Below, in pieces: positions 5,514 through 11,596 of a DNA stretch of 41,175 nucleotides. A model generated the notes under the pieces. The model searched no databases. It was not told the origin of the DNA and was given only the letters and a program-made list of their open reading frames with translations. Each line of letters starts with the position of its first letter. The first letter of the stretch is position 1. The position numbers and the translations under genes are program-made. Source of the DNA: a virus; IMG/VR virus record IMGVR_UViG_3300046536_000116, positions 1-41,175 of that record. The stretch is one strand, 5' to 3'.

Positions 5514-5571
5514 GGTCGAAACCTGTTGCCTAGCAACAGGTCCGTGGCTAAAGAGCCATGCTGAAGAGACC
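5514..5571 (+). ncRNA. Type II hammerhead ribozyme 11 (U7A variant)
   Basis: Stem II GGTC/GACC (5514-5517 with 5568-5571), a compensated change from the GGAC/GTCC of other copies; GAAA 5518-5521; stem III CCTGTTG/CAACAGG with loop CCTAG; GTC 5540-5542, predicted cleavage 5542/5543; stem I CGTGGCT/AGCCATG with one GU pair; core CTGAAGA (5561-5567), again altered only at position 7. It abuts the upstream TGA directly. Confidence 0.88.
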
Positions 5572-5588
5572 GGGAGGATTGGTGTTCA

Positions 5589-5807
5589 GTGAACGACAGC
5601 AGCAACAGAACGGTGGGTCATGCGAGCAAGCGTGCGCGTGGCTTCAAGGGCAGGCTTACCGTCGTGCCCAAGCCTCAGCCGGCAATCACAATCAAGCCGG
5701 ACCCACTGGCGTGGCGCACGGCTGTGCAACTTGCTGGTGGCGACCACAGCCGGTGCGTCGCTCAGAGTGACGGAACAGTCATGATCTACAACAACTCTGT
5801 GAGGTAG
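5589..5807 (+). CDS. Small basic protein, unknown function
   Basis: A 72-residue protein from GTG 5589, 11 nt after a GGAGG site, a longer spacing than usual here. The other frame open over this stretch ends at 5770 and looks like a shadow. The N-terminal half is basic (ASKRARGFKGR) and the rest is mixed, ending in QSDGTVMIYNNSVR. No family recognised. It is the first of three small genes between hammerheads 11 and 12. Confidence 0.68.
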   Translation: MNDSSNRTVGHASKRARGFKGRLTVVPKPQPAITIKPDPLAWRTAVQLAGGDHSRCVAQSDGTVMIYNNSVR

Positions 5808-5809
5808 CA

Positions 5810-5983
5810 ATGCCTGAAACGCAGAAGCACAAGTTGAGCCTGTTCCGAGGCAAGGATGGGTGGACAAGCGCCTGTCTTTGTGGATGGGTCGGCAGGGTCA
5901 GCGGCAGTCGCACATATGCTGAGAATGACGGCGATGATCACATGATCGCTGTCACTCGCAGCGAGCCAGATGAGGTGGCGTGA
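5810..5983 (+). CDS. Small protein with a CxC motif, unknown function
   Basis: A 57-residue protein starting at ATG 5810, 2 nt after the previous stop. It contains WTSACLCGWVGRVSGS, a pattern seen in small phage proteins with a single Cys pair and aromatic residues, followed by an acidic/His segment (DGDDHM). It overlaps the next start codon by TGATG. Confidence 0.7.
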   Translation: MPETQKHKLSLFRGKDGWTSACLCGWVGRVSGSRTYAENDGDDHMIAVTRSEPDEVA

Positions 5984-6189
5984 TGCCCAAGTACATGATC
6001 ATCTACAGGCTGCGAGATTCAGACGAGTGGCTGATGAACATGGCCTACTTCACGAATCACATTGGCGTGTTTGAGTATGACATGATCTTCACCATTCGCA
6101 CTGAGAATGGCGATGACAGTGTTCGTGTCATTGACTTGAACAAGGGCAATGTGACGAGTGAGATCAAGGATCCACGTTTGCCCAAGTAA
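5983..6189 (+). CDS. Small protein, unknown function
   Basis: A 68-residue protein starting at ATG 5983 within the TGATG junction. It is beta-rich, with aromatic and hydrophobic strands (YMIIYRLRDSDEWLMNMAYF, then VFEYDMIFTIRT). It may form a small barrel or sheet. No known motif. TAA is followed 2 nt later by hammerhead 12. Confidence 0.75.
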   Translation: MPKYMIIYRLRDSDEWLMNMAYFTNHIGVFEYDMIFTIRTENGDDSVRVIDLNKGNVTSEIKDPRLPK

Positions 6190-6191
6190 CA

Positions 6192-6246
6192 GGTCGAAAC
6201 GCGCCAGCCAGGCGCGTCGCTGGGTCGGGCCCAGCCTGATGAGACC
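6192..6246 (+). ncRNA. Type II hammerhead ribozyme 12
   Basis: Stem II GGTC/GACC (6192-6195 with 6243-6246); GAAA 6196-6199; stem III CGCGCC/GGCGCG with loop AGCCA, entirely different in sequence from other copies but fully paired; GTC 6216-6218, predicted cleavage 6218/6219; stem I GCTGGG/CCCAGC with loop TCGGG; CTGATGA 6236-6242. Confidence 0.92.
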
Positions 6247-6270
6247 ATCAGAAACCCATTGGAGGGCATG

Positions 6271-8088
6271 ATGAATCGCGACAACAAAGTTGTCGTGGAT
6301 GTAGACCTTGGTGAGAACAAAGTCATCACCATGTCTGCTTATCAAGAGGCTGATCCAGACAAATTCAAGGCGGCTGGTTTCTCTTGGCAGAAGACCACCA
6401 GAATGTGGCGAGCGCCACTGACGATGGACTCATGTCGAGCGTTGCGTCGTGAGTTTGGCAATCGGCTTGTTCTGTCGCCAGAGATCACTGCGTGGGCGAC
6501 AGCACAGAAGCAGGCAGATGCTGAGTTGCGTGAACTCGCCAAGGCTTCAGCCGCGACACTGACGGTCACGCCGACCCTTGCTCCCGCAATGGCCAAGTTG
6601 ATGGACAACCGCACCTATGAGCAAGTGGGCGCTCAATTCATCAACAAAGCGAATGGCAATGTGCTCATCGCTGATGAGCCAGGGCTGGGCAAGACTCTTG
6701 AGGCCATCAGTGGTCTCATGGAGGCTGGTCGGTGGGGTGGACCGATCTTGATTGCGGCTCCAATGACAAGCCTGCGGCCAACATGGCTGCGTGAACTGAC
6801 AAGGTTCACACCCGATGCTCACATCACGATTGGTGTCCCACCAACTCGTGACAGCGCAGCGGCCAGGCGAGAGTTGTTGGAGCGGTGGCTTTCTGCGTAC
6901 CTTGCGACGCCAGACGAGCCACACATCCTGGTGATCAACGCTGAGATGGTCAGGACGGCTGCGGAGAAGTTCCCAGTCATCGCTGGCATCACCTGGAACG
7001 CAATCATCCTTGACGAAAGCCACAAGTATCTCAGTGGCATTCGGAGTGCGCAGAATCTCACCTTGACTGGTGAGGCGATGTTGGCTCTCAAGGGTGACTT
7101 CAAGATCGCACTGAGTGGAACGCCCATGCGGGGCAAGCCTCGGAATTTGTGGGGCACGCTCCACTGGCTCAGGCCAAAGCAGTACACGTCATTCTGGCGT
7201 TGGGCTGGCCAGTACCTTGTCGTTGAGGAAGGCAAGTACGGCAAGATCGTGGGTGGTTTGAAGCCAGGCGTTGAGGCTGACTTGTACCACAGCCTGGACG
7301 GAATCATGTTGCGGCGCACCAAGTCTGAGGTGGTCAAGGAATTGCCACCGAAGCAGCACATTGATGTGATGTGCGACATGACAAAGGAACAAGCACGGCA
7401 GTACAAGCAGATGGAAGAGAAGTCATACACCGAATTGGGCGATGAGCGAATCACCGCTGCGGGTGTGCTGGCAATCATGACTCGCCTGAAGCAGATGGCA
7501 TCGTGTGCATGGGAGCCTGGGCCTGCTGGTAAGCCCAAGCCGCTCATGAACGCCAAGATGTCTGGCAAGGCGGCCATGATTGAGCAGATGCTCATCGAGC
7601 GTGGCATTGCTGGTGATGCCAGAGAGGGTGACGGCAAGATCGTCATTGCCTCTCAGTTCACAGAGATTGTGGACTCACTTGAGAAGTTCCTGGCCGAGAT
7701 CAAGGTGCCTACCATGAAGATTACGGGTGCCGTGAAGGAGAGCAGGCGGCTGGAGGTCACCCAAGACTTCCAGTCAGTCGGTGGACCACGAGTGCTGCTT
7801 ATGAACACCATGGCTGGTGGCGTGAGCATCACTCTGGATGAGCACTGCGATGAATTGATCATCATTGACGAGACGTGGGTGCCGGACGACCAGGAACAAC
7901 TGGAAGATCGGATTCACCGCGTCTCCCGCATTCACCAGGTGATGATCTACAGGTTGCTCACGACCGACACTGTTGATGAAGAGATTGATGGCGTCAACAT
8001 TGCGAAGGATCAAGTCCAGAAGCAATTGCTTGATGGACGTCGTGGAGTGGAATTGGCCAAGCGGCTACTGGGAGGACAAGCAGCGTGA
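6271..8088 (+). CDS. SNF2-family DNA helicase/translocase
   Basis: A 605-residue superfamily 2 ATPase. ATG 6271 is chosen for its 5-nt distance from GGAGG; the ATG at 6268 is an alternative. Residues 20-60 form a small N-terminal region (FKAAGFSWQKTTRMWRAPL) like the substrate-binding modules before some HARP/SMARCAL1-type helicases. Motif I is DEPGLGKT (135-142), motif II is DESH (248-251), and motif VI is QLEDRIHRVSR near 543-553. Such enzymes move on double-stranded DNA and remodel forks or displace proteins. It is the only large gene in the hammerhead operon and opens a four-gene unit between hammerheads 12 and 13. Confidence 0.9.
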   Translation: MNRDNKVVVDVDLGENKVITMSAYQEADPDKFKAAGFSWQKTTRMWRAPLTMDSCRALRREFGNRLVLSPEITAWATAQKQADAELRELAKASAATLTVTPTLAPAMAKLMDNRTYEQVGAQFINKANGNVLIADEPGLGKTLEAISGLMEAGRWGGPILIAAPMTSLRPTWLRELTRFTPDAHITIGVPPTRDSAAARRELLERWLSAYLATPDEPHILVINAEMVRTAAEKFPVIAGITWNAIILDESHKYLSGIRSAQNLTLTGEAMLALKGDFKIALSGTPMRGKPRNLWGTLHWLRPKQYTSFWRWAGQYLVVEEGKYGKIVGGLKPGVEADLYHSLDGIMLRRTKSEVVKELPPKQHIDVMCDMTKEQARQYKQMEEKSYTELGDERITAAGVLAIMTRLKQMASCAWEPGPAGKPKPLMNAKMSGKAAMIEQMLIERGIAGDAREGDGKIVIASQFTEIVDSLEKFLAEIKVPTMKITGAVKESRRLEVTQDFQSVGGPRVLLMNTMAGGVSITLDEHCDELIIIDETWVPDDQEQLEDRIHRVSRIHQVMIYRLLTTDTVDEEIDGVNIAKDQVQKQLLDGRRGVELAKRLLGGQAA

Positions 8089-8264
8089 GCGAGTTGACAA
8101 GGTGTAACTTCTGTATCCTCAACAACATCATCAGACGCTACAGTGGGTCTGGGATCAAGGTTGGGCTCCAGCCTGCTGAGGATGGCTCTGGCTGGATGGA
8201 AGTTTGGGTGGCTGGCCAGCGCCAGGCATCGTTCATGGAATTGACCGATCACTGCGTCTGCTGA
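8085..8264 (+). CDS. Small CxxC protein, unknown function
   Basis: A 59-residue protein from GTG 8085, overlapping the helicase stop (GTGA). It begins MSELTRCNFC and ends DHCVC, so two Cys pairs at the ends could hold one zinc ion. No family recognised. The overlap suggests coupling to the helicase. Confidence 0.7.
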   Translation: MSELTRCNFCILNNIIRRYSGSGIKVGLQPAEDGSGWMEVWVAGQRQASFMELTDHCVC

Positions 8265-8273
8265 GGAGAAGAA

Positions 8274-8432
8274 ATGGCTGGACGTTCTGGCACCTCTGTT
8301 CTGCTGAAGTTCTTCGGCAAGATCGACCCAACACAGACTCTTCAGGCATTTGCTGATGAGACGCACGACCTGTCTGACCGTGACTTTGAGCAATTGAAGT
8401 CAGGCATTGAGAGCGGCACCTTCACCTACTAG
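8274..8432 (+). CDS. Small protein, unknown function
   Basis: A 52-residue protein starting at ATG 8274 behind GAGGAG. It has a hydrophobic start (SVLLKFFGKI) and an acidic C-terminal half (DETHDLSDRDFEQLKSGIE). This composition resembles small phage proteins of unknown role. It is the third gene of the helicase unit. Confidence 0.68.
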   Translation: MAGRSGTSVLLKFFGKIDPTQTLQAFADETHDLSDRDFEQLKSGIESGTFTY

Positions 8433-8447
8433 GTCATGGGAGGCAAC

Positions 8448-8534
8448 ATGATCAAGTGGTGGCGCAGGCGTCGTGCTCGCCGTCGTGCCGAGTATGAGGC
8501 ATGGGTCAAGTACGACAGTCAGCCATACGACTGA
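8448..8534 (+). CDS. Tiny arginine-rich protein
   Basis: A 28-residue peptide from ATG 8448 with GGAGG 6 nt upstream. It begins MIKWWRRRRARRRAEYEAW, a run of tryptophan and arginine like nucleic-acid-binding or membrane-active peptides. A similar tiny peptide is encoded at 25482. Its TGA directly abuts hammerhead 13, as real genes do elsewhere in the operon, which supports the call. Confidence 0.65.
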   Translation: MIKWWRRRRARRRAEYEAWVKYDSQPYD

Positions 8535-8602
8535 GGACGAAACCTGTTGAGGGCCAACAACTCTCAGCAGGTCGCTGGCTACCTGGCCAGCCTGATGAGT
8601 CC
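8535..8602 (+). ncRNA. Type II hammerhead ribozyme 13
   Basis: Stem II GGAC/GTCC (8535-8538 with 8599-8602); GAAA 8539-8542; stem III CCTGTTGAG/CTCAGCAGG (9 bp, one GU pair) with a longer 11-nt loop; GTC 8571-8573, predicted cleavage 8573/8574; stem I GCTGGC/GCCAGC with loop TACCTG; CTGATGA 8592-8598. It is the last copy found in the window and directly abuts the upstream TGA. Confidence 0.88.
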
Positions 8603-8621
8603 AAATGGGAGGGTGAAGAAA

Positions 8622-8888
8622 GTGAACAACGAACGACGCAAGAAGATTGCTGAGGTTCAGGCCAAGTTAGAGGCAATCAGCATCATCAACCTGGTGCCTG
8701 AACTCCAGGTCCTGCTTGAAGAAGAGCAGTCCTACGTGGACAACATGCCTGAGTCATTGTCAGGCAGCGAGCGTGCGAGCATGGCTGAAGAGGCTGTGAA
8801 TGCGCTCGATGAGGCAGTGTCCAATCTTGAGGATGCTGCCAACACGCTCCAGGCGTCCATCGACGCACTGACCGATGCGGGTGCGTGA
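8622..8888 (+). CDS. Coiled-coil small protein
   Basis: An 88-residue acidic protein. GTG 8622 is chosen because GGAGG ends 9 nt upstream; in-frame starts further up lie in hammerhead 13. Almost the whole length is heptad-like helix (LEAISIINLVPELQVLLEEE, then DEAVSNLEDAANTLQASID), so it probably forms a dimeric coiled coil. No cysteine. It shares TGATG with the next gene and opens a four-gene unit. Confidence 0.75.
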   Translation: MNNERRKKIAEVQAKLEAISIINLVPELQVLLEEEQSYVDNMPESLSGSERASMAEEAVNALDEAVSNLEDAANTLQASIDALTDAGA

Positions 8889-9154
8889 TGGCCATACCCG
8901 CAGAGACGTTCACCATTGAGTATCAGATTGTTCCTGATAATGGTGAGCCATTCCCAATTGAACAAATGCAATTCTTCATCGACGGTGTCCCTGAGGACTG
9001 GGCCGTCTGTGAGGCCTGCGGCAAGGAGTGCACTGAAGGCTTCAACGGTGAAGTTGTTACCTGCACAGCATGCACGTTGCACTTCCTGTTCATGAGTGGC
9101 GATGTTCGCATTGTCTCATTCAATGGACAGCCAATCAAGATGGCTGGTGCGTAA
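8888..9154 (+). CDS. Small zinc-ribbon protein
   Basis: An 88-residue protein with two CxxC pairs, CEAC and CTAC, about 20 residues apart in the second half (residues about 40-65): a zinc ribbon. The first 38 residues are acidic and beta-prone. ATG 8888 overlaps the previous stop and TAATG couples it to the next gene. Function unknown. Confidence 0.75.
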   Translation: MAIPAETFTIEYQIVPDNGEPFPIEQMQFFIDGVPEDWAVCEACGKECTEGFNGEVVTCTACTLHFLFMSGDVRIVSFNGQPIKMAGA

Positions 9155-9375
9155 TGGCCATCGTGGAGGGTGTTGAATGCCCAAGAGGGCATGCGATTGA
9201 GTACAACGGCAATTACTTCTGTGTCACTGGTTGCTGGGTCATGGGTGAGGAGAGAAGCAAGTTCAACAAGCACATCATCAGGACCTACTTGCTTCAGGTC
9301 TACAACGATCCCAGGTCCACACCATCAGTCAAGGAAATGGTGCTTCACTACCTGAAGGAATACGCAGATGAGTGA
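9154..9375 (+). CDS. Small Cys/His protein, unknown function
   Basis: A 73-residue protein coupled to the previous one by TAATG. The N-terminal third has ECPRGHAIEYNGNYFCVTGC, a likely metal-binding knuckle, and the rest is helical (SKFNKHIIRTYLLQVY, then KEMVLHYLKEY). It could be a small DNA- or protein-binding factor. It overlaps the next gene by 8 nt. Confidence 0.75.
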   Translation: MAIVEGVECPRGHAIEYNGNYFCVTGCWVMGEERSKFNKHIIRTYLLQVYNDPRSTPSVKEMVLHYLKEYADE

Positions 9376-9871
9376 TGACAACGGGGTGCGTGGCTTCAAC
9401 AGCATGGAGGAAGCGTTTGCCTACATGGCTGAACAGCGTGAGCGTGCTGATGCAGGTGTTGTGCCTCTCCAGCGCACTTTGCTGGATGGGCAAGAGCATT
9501 GGTACTACACTGAATACTTCGGCCTGGCTATTGCAGGCTACATCCCCACCGTGGAAAGTCTCGTTGAAATTGAGCGAGGCTATTACGACATGACCGATCC
9601 GATGGACAAAGCCGAGTTTGAGTACACGGCAAACATGATGCGGAACATGGTCCACAACAACATCGTCCAGGTCAAGGCTTACTCCACGGTGGAGCCAAAT
9701 GGCGAGCCTGGCAGCACTCATGTGGTTGCCTGTTTGCCAATCACTGAAGAGGCATTTGACGAGTTCATCGCCAATGGCTTCAGAATGGGCAAGGACACAC
9801 CCACGCTCATTCGCAATGTCGTGGATGCAATGTCCACGATCGGAGAACAGATGGGAGAGGCTGGCAAATAA
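9368..9871 (+). CDS. Acidic protein, unknown function
   Basis: A 167-residue protein starting at ATG 9368 within the end of the previous gene. It is acidic with mixed helix and sheet, including FNSMEEAFAYMAEQRERAD near the start and repeated Met/Glu-rich helices. No catalytic motif recognised. It is the last gene of the early operon; a new promoter follows about 25 nt after its TAA. Confidence 0.78.
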   Translation: MSDDNGVRGFNSMEEAFAYMAEQRERADAGVVPLQRTLLDGQEHWYYTEYFGLAIAGYIPTVESLVEIERGYYDMTDPMDKAEFEYTANMMRNMVHNNIVQVKAYSTVEPNGEPGSTHVVACLPITEEAFDEFIANGFRMGKDTPTLIRNVVDAMSTIGEQMGEAGK

Positions 9872-9925
9872 CAGAATAAATAGACGCCGAAATACCTTGA
9901 TCCAACAGGGGAAACCCGGTAGAAT
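9868..9925 (+). promoter_or_regulatory. Promoter P1 of the replication operon
   Basis: TTGATC (9897-9902), an exact 17-bp spacer and TAGAAT (9920-9925) form a good housekeeping-type promoter. Directly upstream is an AT-rich segment ATAACAGAATAAAT (9868-9881) and a CGCCGAAA box. Both recur almost unchanged upstream of the structural operon at 26425, so the pair may be coordinately controlled. Transcription would start near 9932, about 20 nt before the next gene. Confidence 0.72.
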
Positions 9926-9951
9926 AGCCCTAGTGGACAGGAAGGAAACCG

Positions 9952-10161
9952 TTGGCGAGCAACGATGAAGTGCTTGAGGCCATTGCGAGCCTCAAGGCTC
10001 ATTCAGACAAGATGTTCCTAGCGCAAGACAGCCAATTCAGCGCTTTGTCTTACTTGCTTGAGCAGCAGACAAGGCGCTTGGACGAACAGGTGAAGTTGAT
10101 TGATCGCCTGCTGCTGCGCAACCACCAACTCCACATGGAAAGTTTGAAACGTGGCCGCTGA
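9952..10161 (+). CDS. Small coiled-coil protein
   Basis: A 69-residue protein from TTG 9952, 4 nt after AGGAAGGA. The protein is largely one long helix (SALSYLLEQQTRRLDEQVKL) ending in basic residues, and probably dimerises as a coiled coil. No family recognised. It is the first gene after promoter P1. Confidence 0.7.
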   Translation: MASNDEVLEAIASLKAHSDKMFLAQDSQFSALSYLLEQQTRRLDEQVKLIDRLLLRNHQLHMESLKRGR

Positions 10162-10384
10162 TAGCATCCTGCTCCTCAATGCGTGGTGTCCGATGCATGA
10201 GGAGACAGACAAGGATGGCAACAGGATCAAGTTCACGTCCAAGGTACGGCTCCAATTCGTTGAGTTGCCGGCTGACCCGGTGTACGATGCTTGGGTCTGC
10301 TCACTGCCGCCTGATGAATGCTCATGGTTCATCTTGGTAACCAAGGGTTCCACTCGTGCTGGTGACTTCATGAGTCAATCATGA
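10151..10384 (+). CDS. Small protein, unknown function
   Basis: A 77-residue protein from GTG 10151, overlapping the previous gene by 11 nt. It is beta-rich (IKFTSKVRLQFVELPADPVY) with three scattered cysteines. It overlaps the next gene's ATG (ATGA), which couples it to the nuclease. Confidence 0.72.
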   Translation: MAADSILLLNAWCPMHEETDKDGNRIKFTSKVRLQFVELPADPVYDAWVCSLPPDECSWFILVTKGSTRAGDFMSQS

Positions 10385-11379
10385 GCGACCTCATCGTGAT
10401 CCGCACGAGCGAGCGAGCGGCACTGAAGCGCTGTCCCCAGCGTTGGTGGTGGGGCTGGCGTGAAGGCTGGAAGCCCAAACGGCCAGCAGATGCTTTATGG
10501 TTCGGAAGTGGCGTTCACCTTGCGCTCGCAAAGTGGTATTTGCGGGGTGGCGAACGGGGCCCAACACCCGCAGAAACATGGGCGCGATGGGTTGTTGATG
10601 AGGAGCGATACATCAAGACCCAAGGTGTGCTGATCGATGAGACAAAGTGGATCAGTGCGCGTGACCTTGGCTTTGCCATGCTCATGGACTATGTTGATAC
10701 GTATGGCAAAGATGACAACTGGGACGTCATCGCGACAGAGCAGCCGTTTCAGGTTCGCATCCAGGCAGCCCATGTGCCTGGTGGCTACATCATCTTCAGC
10801 GGCACATTTGACGGGGTGTATCGTGACCTCGTGGATGGCTCGCTGTGGTTGATGGAACACAAGACAGCCAGTGGCTTTCCAAACATTGGCTTCTTGGAGT
10901 TGGACGATCAAGCCTCTGGCTATTTCATGGCAGCCGAGATCACGTTGCGGCACAAGGGTTTGATCAGTGAGCACGAGCATTTGTCTGGCATCATGTACAA
11001 CTATCTTCGCAAAAAGATGCCCGATGATCGGCCAAAGGATGCACAAGGCCGAGCACTCAACAAAGATGGGTCAATCAGCAAGCAACAAGATGTGGCGCGC
11101 TACATGAGGCATCCTGTGTGGCGGTCTGTGGAACAAAGGCAACGGACAAAGCAGGCCATCATCAATGAGGCCGAGTTGATGGTGATGTACAGAGAGCACA
11201 GGCTGTCCATTACCAAGACTCCAACTCAGGACTGCACATTCTGTCCATTCTTCCAGATGTGTCAATTGCATGAATCTGACGCAGACTGGATGGAGTTCAG
11301 GGACGCCATGTTTGATCGGCGTGATCCCTACAGTGACCATCGGCTCGCAATCAAATCAGCCGGATCGGAGGTGATTTGA
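10381..11379 (+). CDS. Cas4/RecB-like PD-(D/E)XK exonuclease with Fe-S cysteines
   Basis: A 332-residue nuclease. Cys18 near the N-terminus and the trio Cys285, Cys288 and Cys294 (CTFCPFFQMC) form the four-cysteine set that binds a 4Fe-4S cluster in Cas4 and AddB. The catalytic core is visible as GTFDGV (Asp144) and EHK (Glu159, Lys161), followed by a QxxxY-type DQASGYF. Family members degrade or resect DNA ends from 5' or 3' termini. Next to a Sak4-like ATPase and a putative single-strand binding protein, it probably makes single-stranded tails for phage recombination. Confidence 0.9.
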   Translation: MSDLIVIRTSERAALKRCPQRWWWGWREGWKPKRPADALWFGSGVHLALAKWYLRGGERGPTPAETWARWVVDEERYIKTQGVLIDETKWISARDLGFAMLMDYVDTYGKDDNWDVIATEQPFQVRIQAAHVPGGYIIFSGTFDGVYRDLVDGSLWLMEHKTASGFPNIGFLELDDQASGYFMAAEITLRHKGLISEHEHLSGIMYNYLRKKMPDDRPKDAQGRALNKDGSISKQQDVARYMRHPVWRSVEQRQRTKQAIINEAELMVMYREHRLSITKTPTQDCTFCPFFQMCQLHESDADWMEFRDAMFDRRDPYSDHRLAIKSAGSEVI

Positions 11380-11380
11380 A

Positions 11381-11596
11381 GTGGCACGACACAGCGCAAC
11401 CACTCGCGGTCTGAATGACCTGGCGAGCCTAAAGAGCAGGCTTGCTCGTGACTACGGCTTTGGCCGCGTCAGTTGGGACGACTTTGAGTTCATCAACATT
11501 CGGTTGAATGAGGTTGAGGGCCGTCTTGTTGAGATGGCAGCCAACGACCCAACTCGACTGATTGAGGAGGCACGGCGTGACAACAGCGTCGCCTAG
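11381..11596 (+). CDS. Small helical protein, unknown function
   Basis: A 71-residue protein from GTG 11381, 9 nt after GGAGG. It is basic at the N-terminus (SLKSRLARDYGFGR) and acidic afterwards. It resembles small accessory proteins found between recombination genes, but no family is recognised. It overlaps the next gene by 20 nt. Confidence 0.75.
   Translation: MARHSATTRGLNDLASLKSRLARDYGFGRVSWDDFEFINIRLNEVEGRLVEMAANDPTRLIEEARRDNSVA

Noticed and set aside
6664-6690. CTGATGAGCC inside the helicase gene
   Set aside because: It encodes the DEPG of motif I, and there is no GAAA/GTC arrangement upstream. Other in-gene CTGATGAG hits (1462, 8350, 29306) fail the same test.
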